Shown piece after piece: positions 10,897 through 23,223 of a stretch of DNA of 64,000 nucleotides. The translations under genes were made by a program, and so were the position numbers. Origin of the DNA: Henckelia pumila (Eukaryota > Streptophyta > Magnoliopsida > Lamiales > Gesneriaceae); NCBI RefSeq assembly GCF_033568475.1, contig NC_133121.1, forward strand, positions 31,603,374 to 31,667,373. The letters are read 5' to 3'. The notes beneath the pieces are model-generated. The model was not told the origin of the DNA. It saw only the letters and a program-made list of their open reading frames with translations, and ran no database searches. Positions within the stretch are counted from its first letter, which is position 1. Each line of letters starts with the position of its first letter.

Positions 10897-12740
10897 TGTT
10901 GGAGAACGCGGCGATCAGATCAATTATGATTAATACCCGGTGCAGCGGAAGTTTAAAATTTTTGTATGGAACGATTCCATAATGGGTATCAACCTTACGA
11001 TTAAATTGTGTGTGTAAAAATTAAATAACAATTATAAAATTTTTACCTTTAATCTCGAATCGAGATTTTGGACATCAACAGATTTCTCTGCTCTTGTTGT
11101 ATATCCCTGGAACTGATGGACGAACTGTTCTTCAATCAGGTCCACGAACAGAGATTTAATCCCTCTGATAGATTGCACTAGAAAATCTATCAGAAGTTTT
11201 CTACGAAGAGATTAACGAATTTGATCCGTTAAACCAGACTGTAATTCAAAATCACAGGCTGGATTTTTCTCGACAGAGAGAGGGAGGGGGGCGGCCACCT
11301 TTTAGAAAAATACTTAGGTTTTTCGAAAATTGTGACCTGTTGTGTGTAATTTCTATACTGCAATAAATTATTTATAATGTAGGCCACTAACAGCTTAGGG
11401 CCCATTAGTCATAAATTCAGGCCCGACAAGCAAAGCCCGCATGTTCAGAAATTAATATAAAATTCATCGTGACTCCGATTGATAAACCGATTTCACCAAT
11501 GTGCACAGAAACCATTTCTGCACCTTTTAAAGTCAAGACAAATTTTTCTGAATCCGAATTCAGTGATTTCCAAAAATGGTCATCCCTATGTCATTTTAGG
11601 AAATCTTACTCCTCTACTCTTAAATAAGAAGTCCAACTTCTTCGTTCATTAAATTTAACTCTTTAAATTTAACTATCTCAACGGGAATTAAAAATCCATT
11701 ACACTGTGTGACCGTCAATGGTTCAGGGATACAGCTAGCCGTGGGCTCACAACTCCTTGTGACTCGGAACAACAATTTCCGACTTGCCCATCGAATCATG
11801 GTATGAGCGCCTAGCAACATCGCCCCATGATTCCCTAGGTATCACTGATAGTGCCTACAAGAACCAGTAGATTTTGGTTAGCGTACAGTACGGTCCCTTC
11901 ATCCAAATATCCCGATCGAATCAACAACCATTGGTATATCGAGAGTCGTTCGAGATTCGATAACTATGCAATACATCTTGAAGATCAAATAGTGACATCG
12001 CATGTGTTACTAAGAAACCATTTCTTAAATCACATCATGTACTCTGGCCAGAGATTCGTCACACTAATATCTCCTCAGATCGCATAGGATATCCACACTC
12101 GCAAGTATGTGGTGAATCCTTGACAACAAAGCATCGACTCCTATATGTGTTGTAACTGTATCTAATCCCGACACCTGATGACCCCAATAGAGTCGGTAAA
12201 CGAGTCAAAGCACAGTACTAGCATATAGAGTCTCAATGATGTTTCAAGTAGTAAGGACTAATGGTGTACAACCAAAACCGCGGACTTTATCCACTCGATA
12301 AGTGATAACCACTTGGAAAGTCCGGATAGGGTAGTTCGATCATTCATCATATGAATATCCATTTGCATGCTTCGAACATCTCTATGTTCCTTACCAATGA
12401 AACGTGGTACTCTGCATCGCAAATGCTAGTCTCAAACTCGAGCGATCCTTATCCTTATTATCGGACGGCTCAATCGACTAGGAACAGTTTAGAATATACA
12501 GTGACTATAAGATGTGTTTCATGATAGACATCTCCATGTTCTACCACATCTTACATACACTATAGTATATTCAAGGTCTTTATCAAAACAACAATAGTAT
12601 ATCACAATATAACAATATGAAGAAAGATAAAGTCATTGCCATTAATAAAAGTGTAAATTATATTAAACAAAAGATTGTTTATACAAAGAGTCATCAAAGC
12701 CCTTAGCCACAAGTTGGCTCACCGGGCACCCACTCTTTCA
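10897..12740 (-). repeat. 5' LTR of copia B
   Basis: 1844 bp with TG...CA ends, near-identical partner of 1900-3744. It is followed by the GGGAT target duplication at 12741-12745. Confidence 0.93.
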
Positions 12741-12745
12741 GGGAT

Positions 12746-13832
12746 CTATACCTGGCCACTCCCCACTCCTAACTCTCCATCGCCCACTGCCTACACTTCA
12801 ATCTTTGTGTCACTAGAACTCTGGAACTCCCGTCTCTGTCACCCTTCTCCGGATATTATCCGCCACTTAGCCTCTTCTAATGTTTATCCGATTTCATCAT
12901 CTTCATTTTTGAGTTTTCATTGTAACTCTTGTCATATTGATAAAAGCCATAAACTTCCGTTTTTGAATTCTACACTTTATTCTTCCTCACCCCTTGATTT
13001 ATTCTTCTTGGATGTCTAGATTTCTCCTGTACTCTCGACTCATGGATACAAATATTATCTAATTTTTTTTGATCATTTTTCAAAGAACATTTGGTTTTAT
13101 ACCCTCAAAGAAATTTGGATGTCTTAAATATGTTCACCACTTACAAGAATCTCGTTGAAAATTACTTTCACATAAAGATAATCTCTCTAAATACAGATAA
13201 AAGTGGTGAATTTCTTGCCCTCAAGCCTATCCTATCCCAATCTGGAATCTCCCATCTCACAACCCCACCTCAGACGCCTAAACATAATGACTATGCTGAA
13301 CGTTGTCATCGCCATATTTTTGAAATCGGTCTCACTCTTCTCCACCAAGCGTCCCTGCCCGCTGCCTTTGGCCTTATTCCTTTACCACCGCCATATCCAT
13401 AAATCGCATGCCCAAAGCCAACATCTCCATGCTCTCCTCCTTCAAAAATCTCTTCCATCGTCACCCCAACTTGAAGAAGTTTTGTGTCTTTGGCTGCCTA
13501 TGCTATCCGTGGTTACGCCCTTACTCAACCAATAAACTTGATCCCCGGTCCTCAGTTTGTATCTTTCTTGGGTACTCTCTCATCCAAAGTGCTTATATTT
13601 GTCTAGACATGTCCTCTTCCAAAATCTTTGTCTCTTGTCATGTTCGATTCGTTGAATTTATCTTTCCCTATCTCAGTCCTCCCTCGTGTCTTACCCCATA
13701 CCCTGCTCCTAACCTTGATTCAACCGGCCCTACAACCCATGAACAAACTCTTCCAACACCTGTCCCTGCACTACCATATCCCATCCCATGCTCTAGAATG
13801 GCTCCTACTCGTGTTCCCTCACCTACAACCAC
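12746..13832 (+). pseudogene. Copia A GAG-pre-integrase and integrase region (decayed)
   Basis: It resumes element A after copia B: LYTWPLP, then a GAG-pre-integrase zinc-binding block (RLCHPSPDIIRHLASSN, CNSC) and integrase pieces in shifting frames, including QTPKHNDYAERCHRH near 13270 and GCLCYPWLRPYS near 13490, then the proline-rich linker before RT. Frames change at least three times. The segment is cut by the hAT element whose 8-bp duplication is at 13825-13832. Confidence 0.8.
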
Positions 13833-16800
13833 TAGGGGTGGGCGTCGGTCGGTTAATAGCGGGTTCGGATAGATCGGGTCGGGTACCCAACATTTCGGGT
13901 AGTAAATTTTACTACCCGAACCCGAACCGATAATGTCGGGTACCCAAAATGCGGGTACCCGAGACAAGCAACCTATTTTATTTTTTTTAAAAAAAAAAAC
14001 ATGTTTATAAGATAAGATTATACATGCAAAATTATATTGGGGTGATTCACATTCCTCATGATGAGCACGTACAATATTAAACAAAACAAAATATGGTTGA
14101 AAATTAAGCTAAACGAAACAACCTTATAAAATCCATAAAGTCAAGTCATATAGCCAAACTAAATCAGTTAGCATAATATCTTAGACCTCGATTTCGAATA
14201 TTAGGAAATGATCCAAACACACAAAATTTACAAAAGGAGCATTGAGTCACTGACTATGCTTAGCACTAATTACTAAGCAAACATTAATTAGTTTTGTTTC
14301 CAAAGCAAAGGTCCAACGTTCCCAGCAGCAGTGTTGTGTTTCCAGTGGGTTCCATCGCACTTCAAGACCACCTGCACAAAAAAAAAAAAAAAAAAACAGA
14401 GCTATTGCCTATTGGTGACAAAATGAAACCAAAATTTTCCATTTCTACAAGAAAATCTTTCCACCAGATATAGAATGAATATATACATAGCTTTGGAACC
14501 TCTAGACCAAGCCATTTCCATCATTTCAATATTATTCTGCAATCCACATATAATCTTAAAATCCTCCATACATATTATTATACATATCACCTCAATATTA
14601 CTCTGCATATAATCTAACAAATTTATAGATTTCATGAACAACCAAAGCGCCCAAACAATAAATAATAGATCATACAATATATTTAATGTTTGGAAACTTA
14701 CCATCACCTTTCATTGAAGTTCTTCATAATTATATATCAATAATTGTCGATTCATTCCCCGATTGTGTTAATTCTATAAGAAAAAATAAATCGAAGACAT
14801 TAGAGCTCGTAAACATAATACTAAGAAATTATAAATATAAACAACATTAAATATACAAAACTACAAAAATAAAAGAAAAAAATACACCTTTCTCAAGTAT
14901 TTCGATTTCAACCAAATCTTCCTCCACACATATTGGCTTTGACTCCAAACGAAGCCAATCTTGAGCACATACCAAGGCTTGAACTATTCTTGGAGACAAT
15001 GAGCTTCTAAAAGCATCCAATACACGACCATCGGTGCTAAAAGCTGCCTCCGAAGTAACAGTAGAGACAGGAACTGCAAGGATATCACGTGTCATTTTAG
15101 AAAGAATATGAAACCTCGGAGATTTGATTTTCCACCATTGAAGGATATCAAAGTTTTCATCATAATCCTCAGGATCTTCACTTAAATATTTTTCCATTTC
15201 TGTCTTCACATGTTATTTTTTCCCTCCAAGTTTATATTTTCTAAACTCATATTTCAAGTACATTCTAGAAGTCATGGGAGTATCAATATGAGAACCTTTA
15301 GAAAATGAAGATGAACCTAATGAAGATGGTGCTGGACTCCCTGGAGTTCGATATCTCACTTTGTAATCGTAATACAACTCTTGCATTCCACTCTTCACTT
15401 TTTCCTTCATCATCATGCCATTCGTGATATCATCGTACATTGCATCAAATGAAAATTCAATAAACTCCATTTTGTGACGAGGATCAAGAATCACTGCATA
15501 ATACATTAACAGGTTCATCTTTTCAATTGATCCCCAGTACTTTTCAAACTTGTTTTTCATTTTTCTCGACATCTCACGTAACTCAAAATCATCACCATTT
15601 AACCATTCTTTCAAAATCATATCAACAACACTTATTTCATGAAATACAGTGTTGGAAGTGACATATAAAGAGCCACAAATTGACAACGTAAGCTTATAAA
15701 AGTGTCCAAGAAACTTTAACAGCAATTCAGCCCTTTCCCAATCATAATCCATCGGAATCCCATCATACAGTGGTTTCGAGAGATCATTCACATAGGCAAG
15801 ATCCATATCAGCATAAGAATCAAATTCTCTTTTGAGACATACTGCAGACTCTAACATGAGATATGTAAAATTCCATCTTGTAGGAACATCAAGACTCAAC
15901 AATTTCTTTGTCTCAATCTTTTCGAGCTCAACACATTCACCAAATCTTTTATATCTTGCTGGAGAGTTTCGAATATATCTAACTGCTCCTCTGATTCAAG
16001 ATATTGCTGAATGCTCATCTTTTCCTTTCAAACCATCCTGCACTATAAGATTCACAATATGTGCAATACATCGAATGTGTAAATACCTACCTCCTAAGAT
16101 ATTTGATCCCCAATTGTCAAACTTTTTTTGTAAATATGTAATTGCACCATCATTTGACGAGGCGTTATCAACTGTGATGGTAAATATCTTGTCAATCCCC
16201 CAATCAAGCAAACATTTTCCACCCCTTTACCTACATCATCATTCTTATGTCCAGTGATTGGACAAAAGTTCAAAATTCTCTTTCGCAATTTCCATTCATC
16301 ATCAATGAAATGAGCTGTCAGACACATATAATTCACTCTCTATATTGAAGTCCATGTATCTGTGGTTATATAGATTCTTTGAGTGTATTGTTTCAAGATA
16401 GACATCAATTGTCTTTTTTCATTCATGTACATATCATAGACATCTTTTGTTGTGGTCCTTCGAGAAGGAACTGAAAACATAGGGCATGCAATTGACATAA
16501 AGTGTTTAAATCCTTTGTTCTCCATTGTTTTAAATGGAAGCTCATCAACAATCAACCAATAAGTCAGTGCCTCTCTAATTTTATTCTGATCAAATTTTCA
16601 AGTACCAATATGTCCTTCTCTCTCACCAACTCTTGATGGTTGCAAAGTAATCCGAGCTTGATTAGTTCCAACTTCACTTGGTTTCTTTTTACAAGACATA
16701 AAGTGATTTATTAAAGGTCGAGTTCCATGTACTTTTGAATTTTCCTTAATCTCCTGTCACAATATTTGCATCTACCCTTTTGCATTTTATCAATTTCACA

Positions 16801-17913
16801 AAAGAATTTAACAAAGTGTACCCAGTACTCTGATCTAGAAGCTTCTTTCCTGTCCATCTTTCTAGACTTAGGCTCTTCTTCTTCAGCGGCAGCGGCAGCG
16901 CCATCACCATCAATTTCTAAAACTTTCGCATCAACATTATTTTTAACCTCCTCAACATTACTTGCTTCTTCCATCATTTAAATTCTGAAATTGATAACAA
17001 TTATTACTTTATTAAAAAGAGAATAAAAAAATTATACTAAATATAAACACCATTAATAAATCAATAAGAGCAACCTACATTTATAAATTACACTTATTTA
17101 CATGACAAATGTACAATTAACATATTTTCAATTAAGAGTACAAAGATTAAGAGTGTAAAGATCATTTACTTGTAAATTGTAATGTCGTTCCACTTCGTGT
17201 GCTTGTGGAGCTAATTCTAGCTTATTTGCATACTGCACCAATAACTCAATTCCTCGTTCACCTAACAAATTCCTTATAATTATTAGTTCATCTCTAAATA
17301 AACACAAGAAACAAAGTATAAACCAATAAATTGAGGCAAAAAAGTATATTACCAAATAGATCTTCTTCGGTTTGTTCTTCTTTGCGAGAGACCCGGTTCG
17401 GCGATCTGCGTGACTTGGAAATTGGAAATCGGAAGAGTAATGGAACTCGAGTGTCCGTCTTCTAGTCAAGCTACCAAGCACTGTGTTCAACCATACAGCC
17501 ACGGCGGAGAGGATGGAAGCCGAAGTATGGAACTATGAAAGCCCTAGACAATAAAGGGCACTCAAATCTCGATACTCGCTAGTCGGAACTGGAACTGAAA
17601 GCCACGAAGTGGTATTAAAATTTAGAACTTTTGGATTTGGGCCTTTGGACAATATTAATTTATTGACAATTGCATTTGCATAACCCAATAGCCTTGATTA
17701 GTCCACTGCCCATACAATATATTTTTTAAAAAAGTCGGGTACCCGATACCCGATCGGGTATTAAAAAATTACCCGACACCAACCTGATATTAAAAAAATC
17801 GGGTTCAGGTTTCTACCTGAACCCGATATTTTCAATAACTATCCGATCCGATCGGTTAAACCCGATCGGGTCGGTTCGGGTACCCGAAACCCGAAAATAA
17901 ATGCCCACCCCTA
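13833..17913 (-). mobile_element. hAT transposon, complete but inactive (TSD ACAACCAC)
   Basis: The terminal inverted repeats are TAGGGGTGGGC and GCCCACCCCTA. The exact 8-bp duplication ACAACCAC is at 13825-13832 and 17914-17921, the size expected for hAT. The element is 4081 bp and carries a minus-strand transposase pseudogene. Both subterminal zones (13850-13965 and 17730-17895) are crowded with copies of CGGGTACCCGA and related palindromes. It sits in element A between integrase and RT. Confidence 0.95.
14847..16977 (-). pseudogene. hAT transposase pseudogene (BED finger to hATC dimerisation domain)
   Basis: Minus-strand reading from the ATG at 16977 gives an acidic N-terminus, a BED-type zinc finger (SEYWVHFVKFF, GRCKYC), the hAT RNase-H-like core (YITTDTWTS; ITVDNASSND; HIRCIAHIVNL; LDVPTRWNFTYLML) and the C-terminal hATC dimerisation block (SEAAFSTDGRVLDAFRSSLS). 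It resembles plant RICESLEEPER/DAYSLEEPER-like transposases. Breaks: frame changes near 16735 and 16205, and in-frame stops at 16598-16600, 16340-16342, 15996-15998 and 15213-15215. The coding order is otherwise intact, so decay followed insertion. A functional host-domesticated role is unlikely. Confidence 0.9.
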
Positions 17914-17921
17914 ACAACCAC

Positions 17922-18242
17922 CTTGCATGCAACCCCTATGTTGCATCCATTGTCTCAAAATTAAACTACCACCCCATGACCACTCGTTCCAAAAGTCATA
18001 TCTCCAAACCAAACCCCAGATATTCCCTTGTCTTCACCAAACTAGCTAGTCCTCAGGAGCCTACTTGTATCTCATCTGCGCTTCGTGATCCACAGTGGTG
18101 CTCTACCATGTTCGCCAAATTTGATGCTCTTATTCGTAATGAAACTTGGGACCTTGTTCCTCCTCATCACTCTCAGAATTTGATTGGTTTAAAATGGGTG
18201 TTTCGTATTAAACAAAACTCTGATGGATCAATTGACTACCAA
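17922..18242 (+). pseudogene. Copia A reverse transcriptase, first part
   Basis: Continues element A after the hAT: TRSKSHISKPN, then DPQWCSTMFAKFDALIRNETWDL and GLKWVFRIKQNSDGSIDY, the conserved start of copia RT. It is cut at 18242 by the solo LTR; the frame resumes at 20289 with [10 protein letters not shown]. Confidence 0.85.
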
Positions 18243-20283
18243 TGTAACGCCCTGTTTTTATCTTAAATGAGTTTATTTGAGTTAATCAGAGATTACAGAG
18301 TTCTCGAGCCGGTTTGATTTTGATCAGGGTCCTTTTTGCAAATTTTGGGTTTTTCAGGGTCTAAAACGCAAATATTGAGTTTAATATATTATCTACACTT
18401 GGAAGAGGTTTGACTTAGTCTCCATTGCTTCTCCTTCTTCCCTTCCATCGTGTTCTTCCATTGGAGCTTGGGGAAACGCTTCTTCAAGCTTTCAAAATCC
18501 AGTCCGAGCTCGATCCGTCCGTTAGAAATTAATTCTGAAGGCAGATTATCGATCACTGCAGTGAGAGCTCTGTTATATTGTAAGTATTTCTCCGATCGGA
18601 TATGTTTTGTTTTTCGGAGGTTGTTAGAATCGATTTAGATTCTAGTATGTTGTTCTAGACAGAGTTCTGATCGTTTATTATCTGTCGGTTTTGAATTAGA
18701 GCGACGTCCGGATTTGTTATGATTTTTGGTAGCCATTTTCAAAAATGTGGATTTTGAGATTGATGGGTTTGCTTTGTTATTGTTGTTTTGGGCATTGAAT
18801 TGAGTTGTTATCAGTATTGAACTGCTGTCTGCGTTGCCGGTTTGTTCAGTTTATAGCCGTTATGCCGTCAGTTTGAGTTTTGGGTTTTCGAATCGTTTTT
18901 GGTATTGAGTGAAGCCTTGGCTTGTGAATGATCGTGATTGTTGATCAAATCTTGTATTCGTACAGATTCGTTGGAGTGTGTCGAGCCCTGTGTTAGCAGC
19001 ATTGTTCGTCGAGAGTTGGACGAAGAACGGTAAAGAGATTTCCTTGAACCGTTGTTTGTTGTTTAGGTTATCTAGTTGTTGATACAATCTTTTGTTGTAG
19101 CTTGTCCGGAGTTGGATCTACGACATTGAAAGGTAAAAGCAGTCATCGTAGCGGGATAGCATACTCGGGACTGTTGGTTCTCGAGTTTCCCTTTTTAAAT
19201 CACATATTGCATTGATACTTGTTCTAGCACGTGGAACTTGTAATTGTTGATTGATTGAGTTTTTGTTATGTGGCTTATGTTTATGTTTCTGTTATGCATT
19301 CATCTTGAGCCTACTTTGATTTCAGCGGGCAGAACCGCCCTTTTTGTTAGACGTTTGGGAACTATGATTGAGTGGCCTAGGTTGTAGTATTTCGCCTAGT
19401 GCTAGCATACTCATTATGGTTGCTCAAAGTCTAGAGGAGTGGGATACGTGGCACCACCTCGATTGGGAGAGTCGGTGAGTCGTTACGTGATCTCATCCTC
19501 GGGATCCCAAAAGCAGAGCAATACTCCCGTGTTTATCAGAATCGATATCCTGGTTTTAAAGACATGCATATCATTAACTTCGACTTGAATATGTGGTTTG
19601 ATAGCATGTTGTATATTCATTACTTGATATGTTGCTTTTACTGGGATTATCATTCTCACCGGTTATCCGGCTGTTGCTTTGTTTTGTATGTGTACTTGGC
19701 AACAGGTGGGGCAGGAACAAGTCAGAAGAGGCATGGTTAGCTTCGAGGGCAAGTAGTAGAAGTGAGACACGGTTTAGAAGTCGAATTAGCATGTTTATCT
19801 AGTTTAAGATTGAAGCATGTTAGAACTCGAACTTGATATGTTTTGTTATTCGAATTAGTTTGTATTCGGATTGTAATCTGAAATCGAAGTATGTTGTTGT
19901 TGTATCGATTTAGACTTCTGGTTGTTTTTAGGCCTTCTGAAAGCATGACTTGTTATGGCATGTTTCCCTACACTCTGTTATTGCATTTGTATTTGAAGGC
20001 ATGTCGGACCAAGCGCGGAATCCTTTCTTTTTTTTTCTGCAGCCTGAGCATTTCTGCCCAGGCCTTCCGCGCGCGGGCGAGGCGTTCCTCGCGCGCGCGC
20101 GAGGCCTCCGTTGGGCCTCTGAATCGTTTGCCCGCGCGCGCGCGAGCTTGGTACCTCGCGCGGGCGCGAGCCTTTTAAAAAAAAAAAAAAAAAAAAAAAA
20201 CTTTGAATTGTTTTACTCTTGGATTCTTGTTCGCTTACTCGTTGTTTAGTCCGAGATTAGTGGTTTAGAATCGAGGTCTCACA
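18243..20283 (+). repeat. Solo LTR of the TGTAACGCCC family (TSD ACCAA)
   Basis: It begins TGTAACGCCC and ends GGTCTCACA, 2041 bp, flanked by ACCAA at 18238-18242 and 20284-20288. No internal element sequence is left. It shares blocks with the solo LTR at 41102-44087, such as CCTCGGGATCCCAAA and the GTATGTGT region, so both belong to related long-LTR gypsy elements (probably chromoviruses of the Tekay/Del kind; inferred). A GC-rich CGCG block (20068-20177) followed by a 24-bp A-run lies near its end. Confidence 0.92.
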
Positions 20284-20288
20284 ACCAA

Positions 20289-21631
20289 ACAGCTCGTTTG
20301 GTTGCCAAGGGCTTTCATCAGCGTCCTGAGATTGATTTTTATGACACCTTCAGCCCTATGGTCAAGCCAGTCACTATATGTCTTGTCTTATCTCTTGCTG
20401 TTCAACAAGGCTAGTCTTGCGTCAACTTGATATGAATAATGCTTTTCTTCAAGGCTCTCTCAATGAAGAATTTTTCATGGCTCAGCCCCCAAGATTCACC
20501 GACAAGAACTTTCCCTCGTATGTTTGCAAATTGAACAAGGCCATCTATGGTCTTAAGCAAGCCCCTCAGGCTTGGTTTCAGGAGTTACGGACCTTCTTGC
20601 TTCATCATGGTTTTTACAGCTCACGTGCTAATGCCTCTCTCTTTATTCATCTTCGTGTGGATCACACTATGTATTTTCTGGTCTATGTGGATGAATTGAT
20701 TATTACTGGTAGTCATTTTCCTCTTGTCAATGACATCATCGGGAAACTGGCTTCTTGCTTCTCTGTTAAAGCTTTGGGTCGTCTGTCCTACTTTTTAGGT
20801 GTTGAGGTTCTGTCTTCTTCTACAAGGCTTGTTCTCTCTCAGATACGGTATATTCTTGATCTTCTTGCCCGTTCAATATGCATTACTCCAAGCCAGCGAG
20901 CACGCCTATCGCCACTACTGGCTCTTTATCCCTTCATAATGGTGCTCCTCCCACTGATGCCACTCTCTACCGACAGACGGTGGGTAGTATTCAGTATTTA
21001 CTTGTCACTCGCCCTGATATTGCCTTTGGTCAATCGTCTCTCCCAGTTTATGCACTCCCCCTCTGAGCTTCACTGGGGTGCGGTAAAGCGCTTGCTTCGT
21101 TATATTAATGGGACTCTTGATTATGTTTTGCATTTTCGTTCGAGCTCCGTATTTTCTCTTCGTGGTTTCACCAATGCTGATTGGGGTGGCAATCTGGATG
21201 ACCGTTGTTCCACTGAGTCCTATGTTATCTTCTTCGGGTCTAATCCAATCTCCTGGAGCTCCAAGAAACAAAAGTCCATTGCTCGATCTTCCACCGAGGC
21301 TGAGTATCACGATGTTGCATCTGGAGCTGCTGAAATTTCTTGGATTTTCTCCTTACTCGGCGAGCTTGGCATCTCCCTGGCATCTACACCGGCTTTGTAT
21401 AGTGACAACATTGGCACTACTTATCTATGCAATCCAGTCTTTCATTCTCGCATGAAGCATATTGCCTTGAATTATCACTTTGTCCGGGAGCTAGTTCAAA
21501 GTAACAAGTTACGTGTTTCTCATGTTTTCTCTGCTTATAAGCTTGCTGATGCGCTTACCAAGCCGTTATCCAGCTCCCGCCTTCACAACTTAATTTTCAA
21601 GATTGGTGTTTCTTCAGAACCTTCATCTTGA
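20289..21631 (+). pseudogene. Copia A reverse transcriptase (second part) and RNase H
   Basis: An open frame of 417 codons from 20378 holds MNNAFLQGSLNEE, the RT palm motif as YVDELIITG (consensus YVDD, so the second catalytic Asp is replaced by Glu), GLKQAPQAW, and RNase H with FTNADWGGNLDDR and RSSTEAEYHDVAS, ending ALTKPLSSSRLHN. This is the best-preserved part of element A. The upstream 20289-20377 carries [16 protein letters not shown]. The frame has a stop near 20400 relative to upstream sequence, and the catalytic change argues against activity. Confidence 0.87.
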
Positions 21632-21638
21632 GGGGCCC

Positions 21639-22114
21639 TGTTAACTATTATATTTGTCAATATATCTTTAGGTACTGTTTGGTTTGGTAGATAAGATAAG
21701 TAATATAATGTAATAAAAAAATAAATAAAAAATGATAGTTAAAATATTATTTGATTTGATTGATAAATTATAGTTTGTTTTATTTGATTGATTAAATTTT
21801 AGATAAAATGATAAAATTACAATTTTGTCCTTTTAATAATTAAAAAATATGAATAATATTATTTATAAAGGGTAATATAGCAATAATTTAAATTCAATGA
21901 TTTGATTGATGTATGATAAATAATTAGTAGATGGATAAATAATATGACAAAAAGAACGTGAGATTGGATAAGATAAGTTATACATGGATTACTAATATGC
22001 AAACCAAACAAACCCTAGGATATTCTAAGAGATTTGGTTGTATTTTATCCTTGTATATGTTTATATTATGAGCTTATTTAGACTTAACTAATATGGATAT
22101 GCTCTCATTACTTT
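21639..22114 (+). repeat. 3' LTR of copia A (truncated, MITE-bearing)
   Basis: Starts TGTTAACTATT after the polypurine tract and carries the segment GATATGCTCTCATTACTTTG also present in the 5' LTR remnant. A MITE occupies 21671-22015. Similarity to the 5' LTR stops near 22114. Confidence 0.7.
21671..22015 (+). mobile_element. Tourist-like MITE, copy 1
   Basis: Terminal inverted repeats are GGTACTGTTTGGTTTG and CAAACCAAACAAACCC; flanks are TTA and TAG, compatible with a decayed 3-bp TTA/TAA duplication of PIF/Harbinger MITEs. The interior is AT-rich with no gene. The right subterminal part (GATAAGATAAGTTATACATG) matches the left part of the MITE at 35453-35682 in reverse. Confidence 0.75.
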
Positions 22115-23223
22115 GATTACTTGTACTTGTCAACGCTTTCTCGACAAGAAAATTGCACAAAATTTAATTTGGCCACTGATGCATACCTATCTAGCGACTA
22201 GCGTGTTTCATTACAAAAAAAACCTTATTTTTAAGAGCAGATTTTTATGAGCAGTTTTAACATCGCTCTTGAAAGATGACCAATAAAATAGGTTTAAAAC
22301 CGTTTCTATTGTCTTATCTTTTAAGAGAGGTTTATTAACCACTCCTATTTATCACATTTTAGTACCGATTTCTACAAGCCTCTACTACAAATTATTCTTA
22401 TTGACATAACTGTTAGGAACACTATTGATAATATAGATATTTAAAAAAAAAAAAGTATAGCTATAGCCTATATATATACGGGTGCTCAATGGATGGAATA
22501 AACGTGTAAATAATTAGTAACAACTCTTTAATATCATCAGTAATCGCTTTCCAATTTTTAACATTATTGAAATCACATATCAAATTCGTAGTTGACTTCT
22601 GAGAATATATATAATCCTGACCAGCTGTCTTCCGATGCACAAAATTTGTGATGGCTGTCAAATTTGTGGCAATTAAAGATGCACACATATAACATCTGCA
22701 GTGAATCAAAACGAATCCCACTTAATTAGAAGGATATAATAATTATTACTTTTATTATATAAATGCCTAATTAACTAATCAACATACATAGTGAAAAATC
22801 AATATTTATCAAATTATTCTTGTTTCTCAACGGAAAGCATTTAATTTTCAGAGTCAAATTAATGCTGCTGACAAAGTGGGTTTCCTCATCTAAGACACGA
22901 AATCCTTGTCCTTTCGACTGAATCCAATTATTGATTGATTATCACTTTTTTTTTCTTTTTTGGTATCAAATTATATATTGATGGATTCTTTGAATTCCTT
23001 CAAGAAAGTAAATTGCCAGCATAAAATATAGTTCAAATATTCTTTATTTTCCTACACTTTCATTTCTTATTTTCTTTTCTTCTTCCTTTTTTTTTCTTAC
23101 TTATATACTTAATTTACACTATTAGACTAATAGTCTAATAGGACTGATTAATTATTAATTATTAATTATAAGAGGAATAAATCAGGAATACATGTCAAAG
23201 TTAATATATAAGCAAAACCTATG
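22115..23223. other. AT-rich spacer without recognised gene
   Basis: It contains TATATA runs and an 86-codon minus-strand frame at 22461-22721 whose product I do not recognise. No promoter, splice or domain evidence supports a gene here. Confidence 0.5.

Larger units (their letters stand above)
1900..12740 (-). mobile_element. Copia element B, nested Ty1/copia retrotransposon (TSD GGGAT)
   Basis: The element starts TGTTGGAG on the plus strand and ends in CTCTTTCA, flanked by the 5-bp duplication GGGAT at 1895-1899 and 12741-12745. It has two long LTRs in the same orientation, an iMet primer site beside the right LTR, a polypurine tract beside the left LTR, and pol on the minus strand. By eye the LTRs differ at roughly a dozen or slightly more sites in about 1840 bp, so it is much younger than element A. 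It lacks a recognisable gag capsid ORF and carries a solo LTR of its own family in pol, so it is not autonomous now. Confidence 0.93.
455..22114 (+). mobile_element. Copia element A, old and multiply interrupted Ty1/copia retrotransposon
   Basis: Order on the plus strand: 5' LTR remnant (455 to about 512), tRNA-iMet primer site, gag, protease, GAG-pre-integrase, integrase, reverse transcriptase, RNase H, polypurine tract (AGGGGCCC near 21631) and a 3' LTR from 21639. The segment GCTCTCATTACTTTG occurs in both LTRs, at about 461 and 22099; after it they diverge, so the 3' LTR is truncated near 22114. The reading frame is broken by many stops and shifts. Element A is host to copia B, a hAT element, a solo LTR and a MITE; removing each insertion with one copy of its target duplication makes the flanking coding sequence contiguous. 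It is dead and the oldest layer of the nest. Confidence 0.88.

Noticed and set aside
2854..12087. 78-codon frame MPTRTSRFWLAYST repeated in LTRs (2854, 11851, and antisense 5468-5181)
   Set aside because: The repeat is explained by the LTR copies themselves. No known LTR protein has this sequence, and the frame in the solo LTR differs at its end.
17128..17502. 124-codon frame in the hAT element as a second gene or captured exon
   Set aside because: No domain is recognised; it lies between transposase and subterminal repeats, where non-coding leader is expected.
22200..22400. CACTA transposon end suggested by ATTACAAAAAAAACC
   Set aside because: No CACTA terminus or matching inverted end with a 3-bp duplication was found.
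22461..22721. 86-codon minus-strand frame
   Set aside because: I recognise no domain, no splice context and no promoter; it may be chance in AT-rich spacer.
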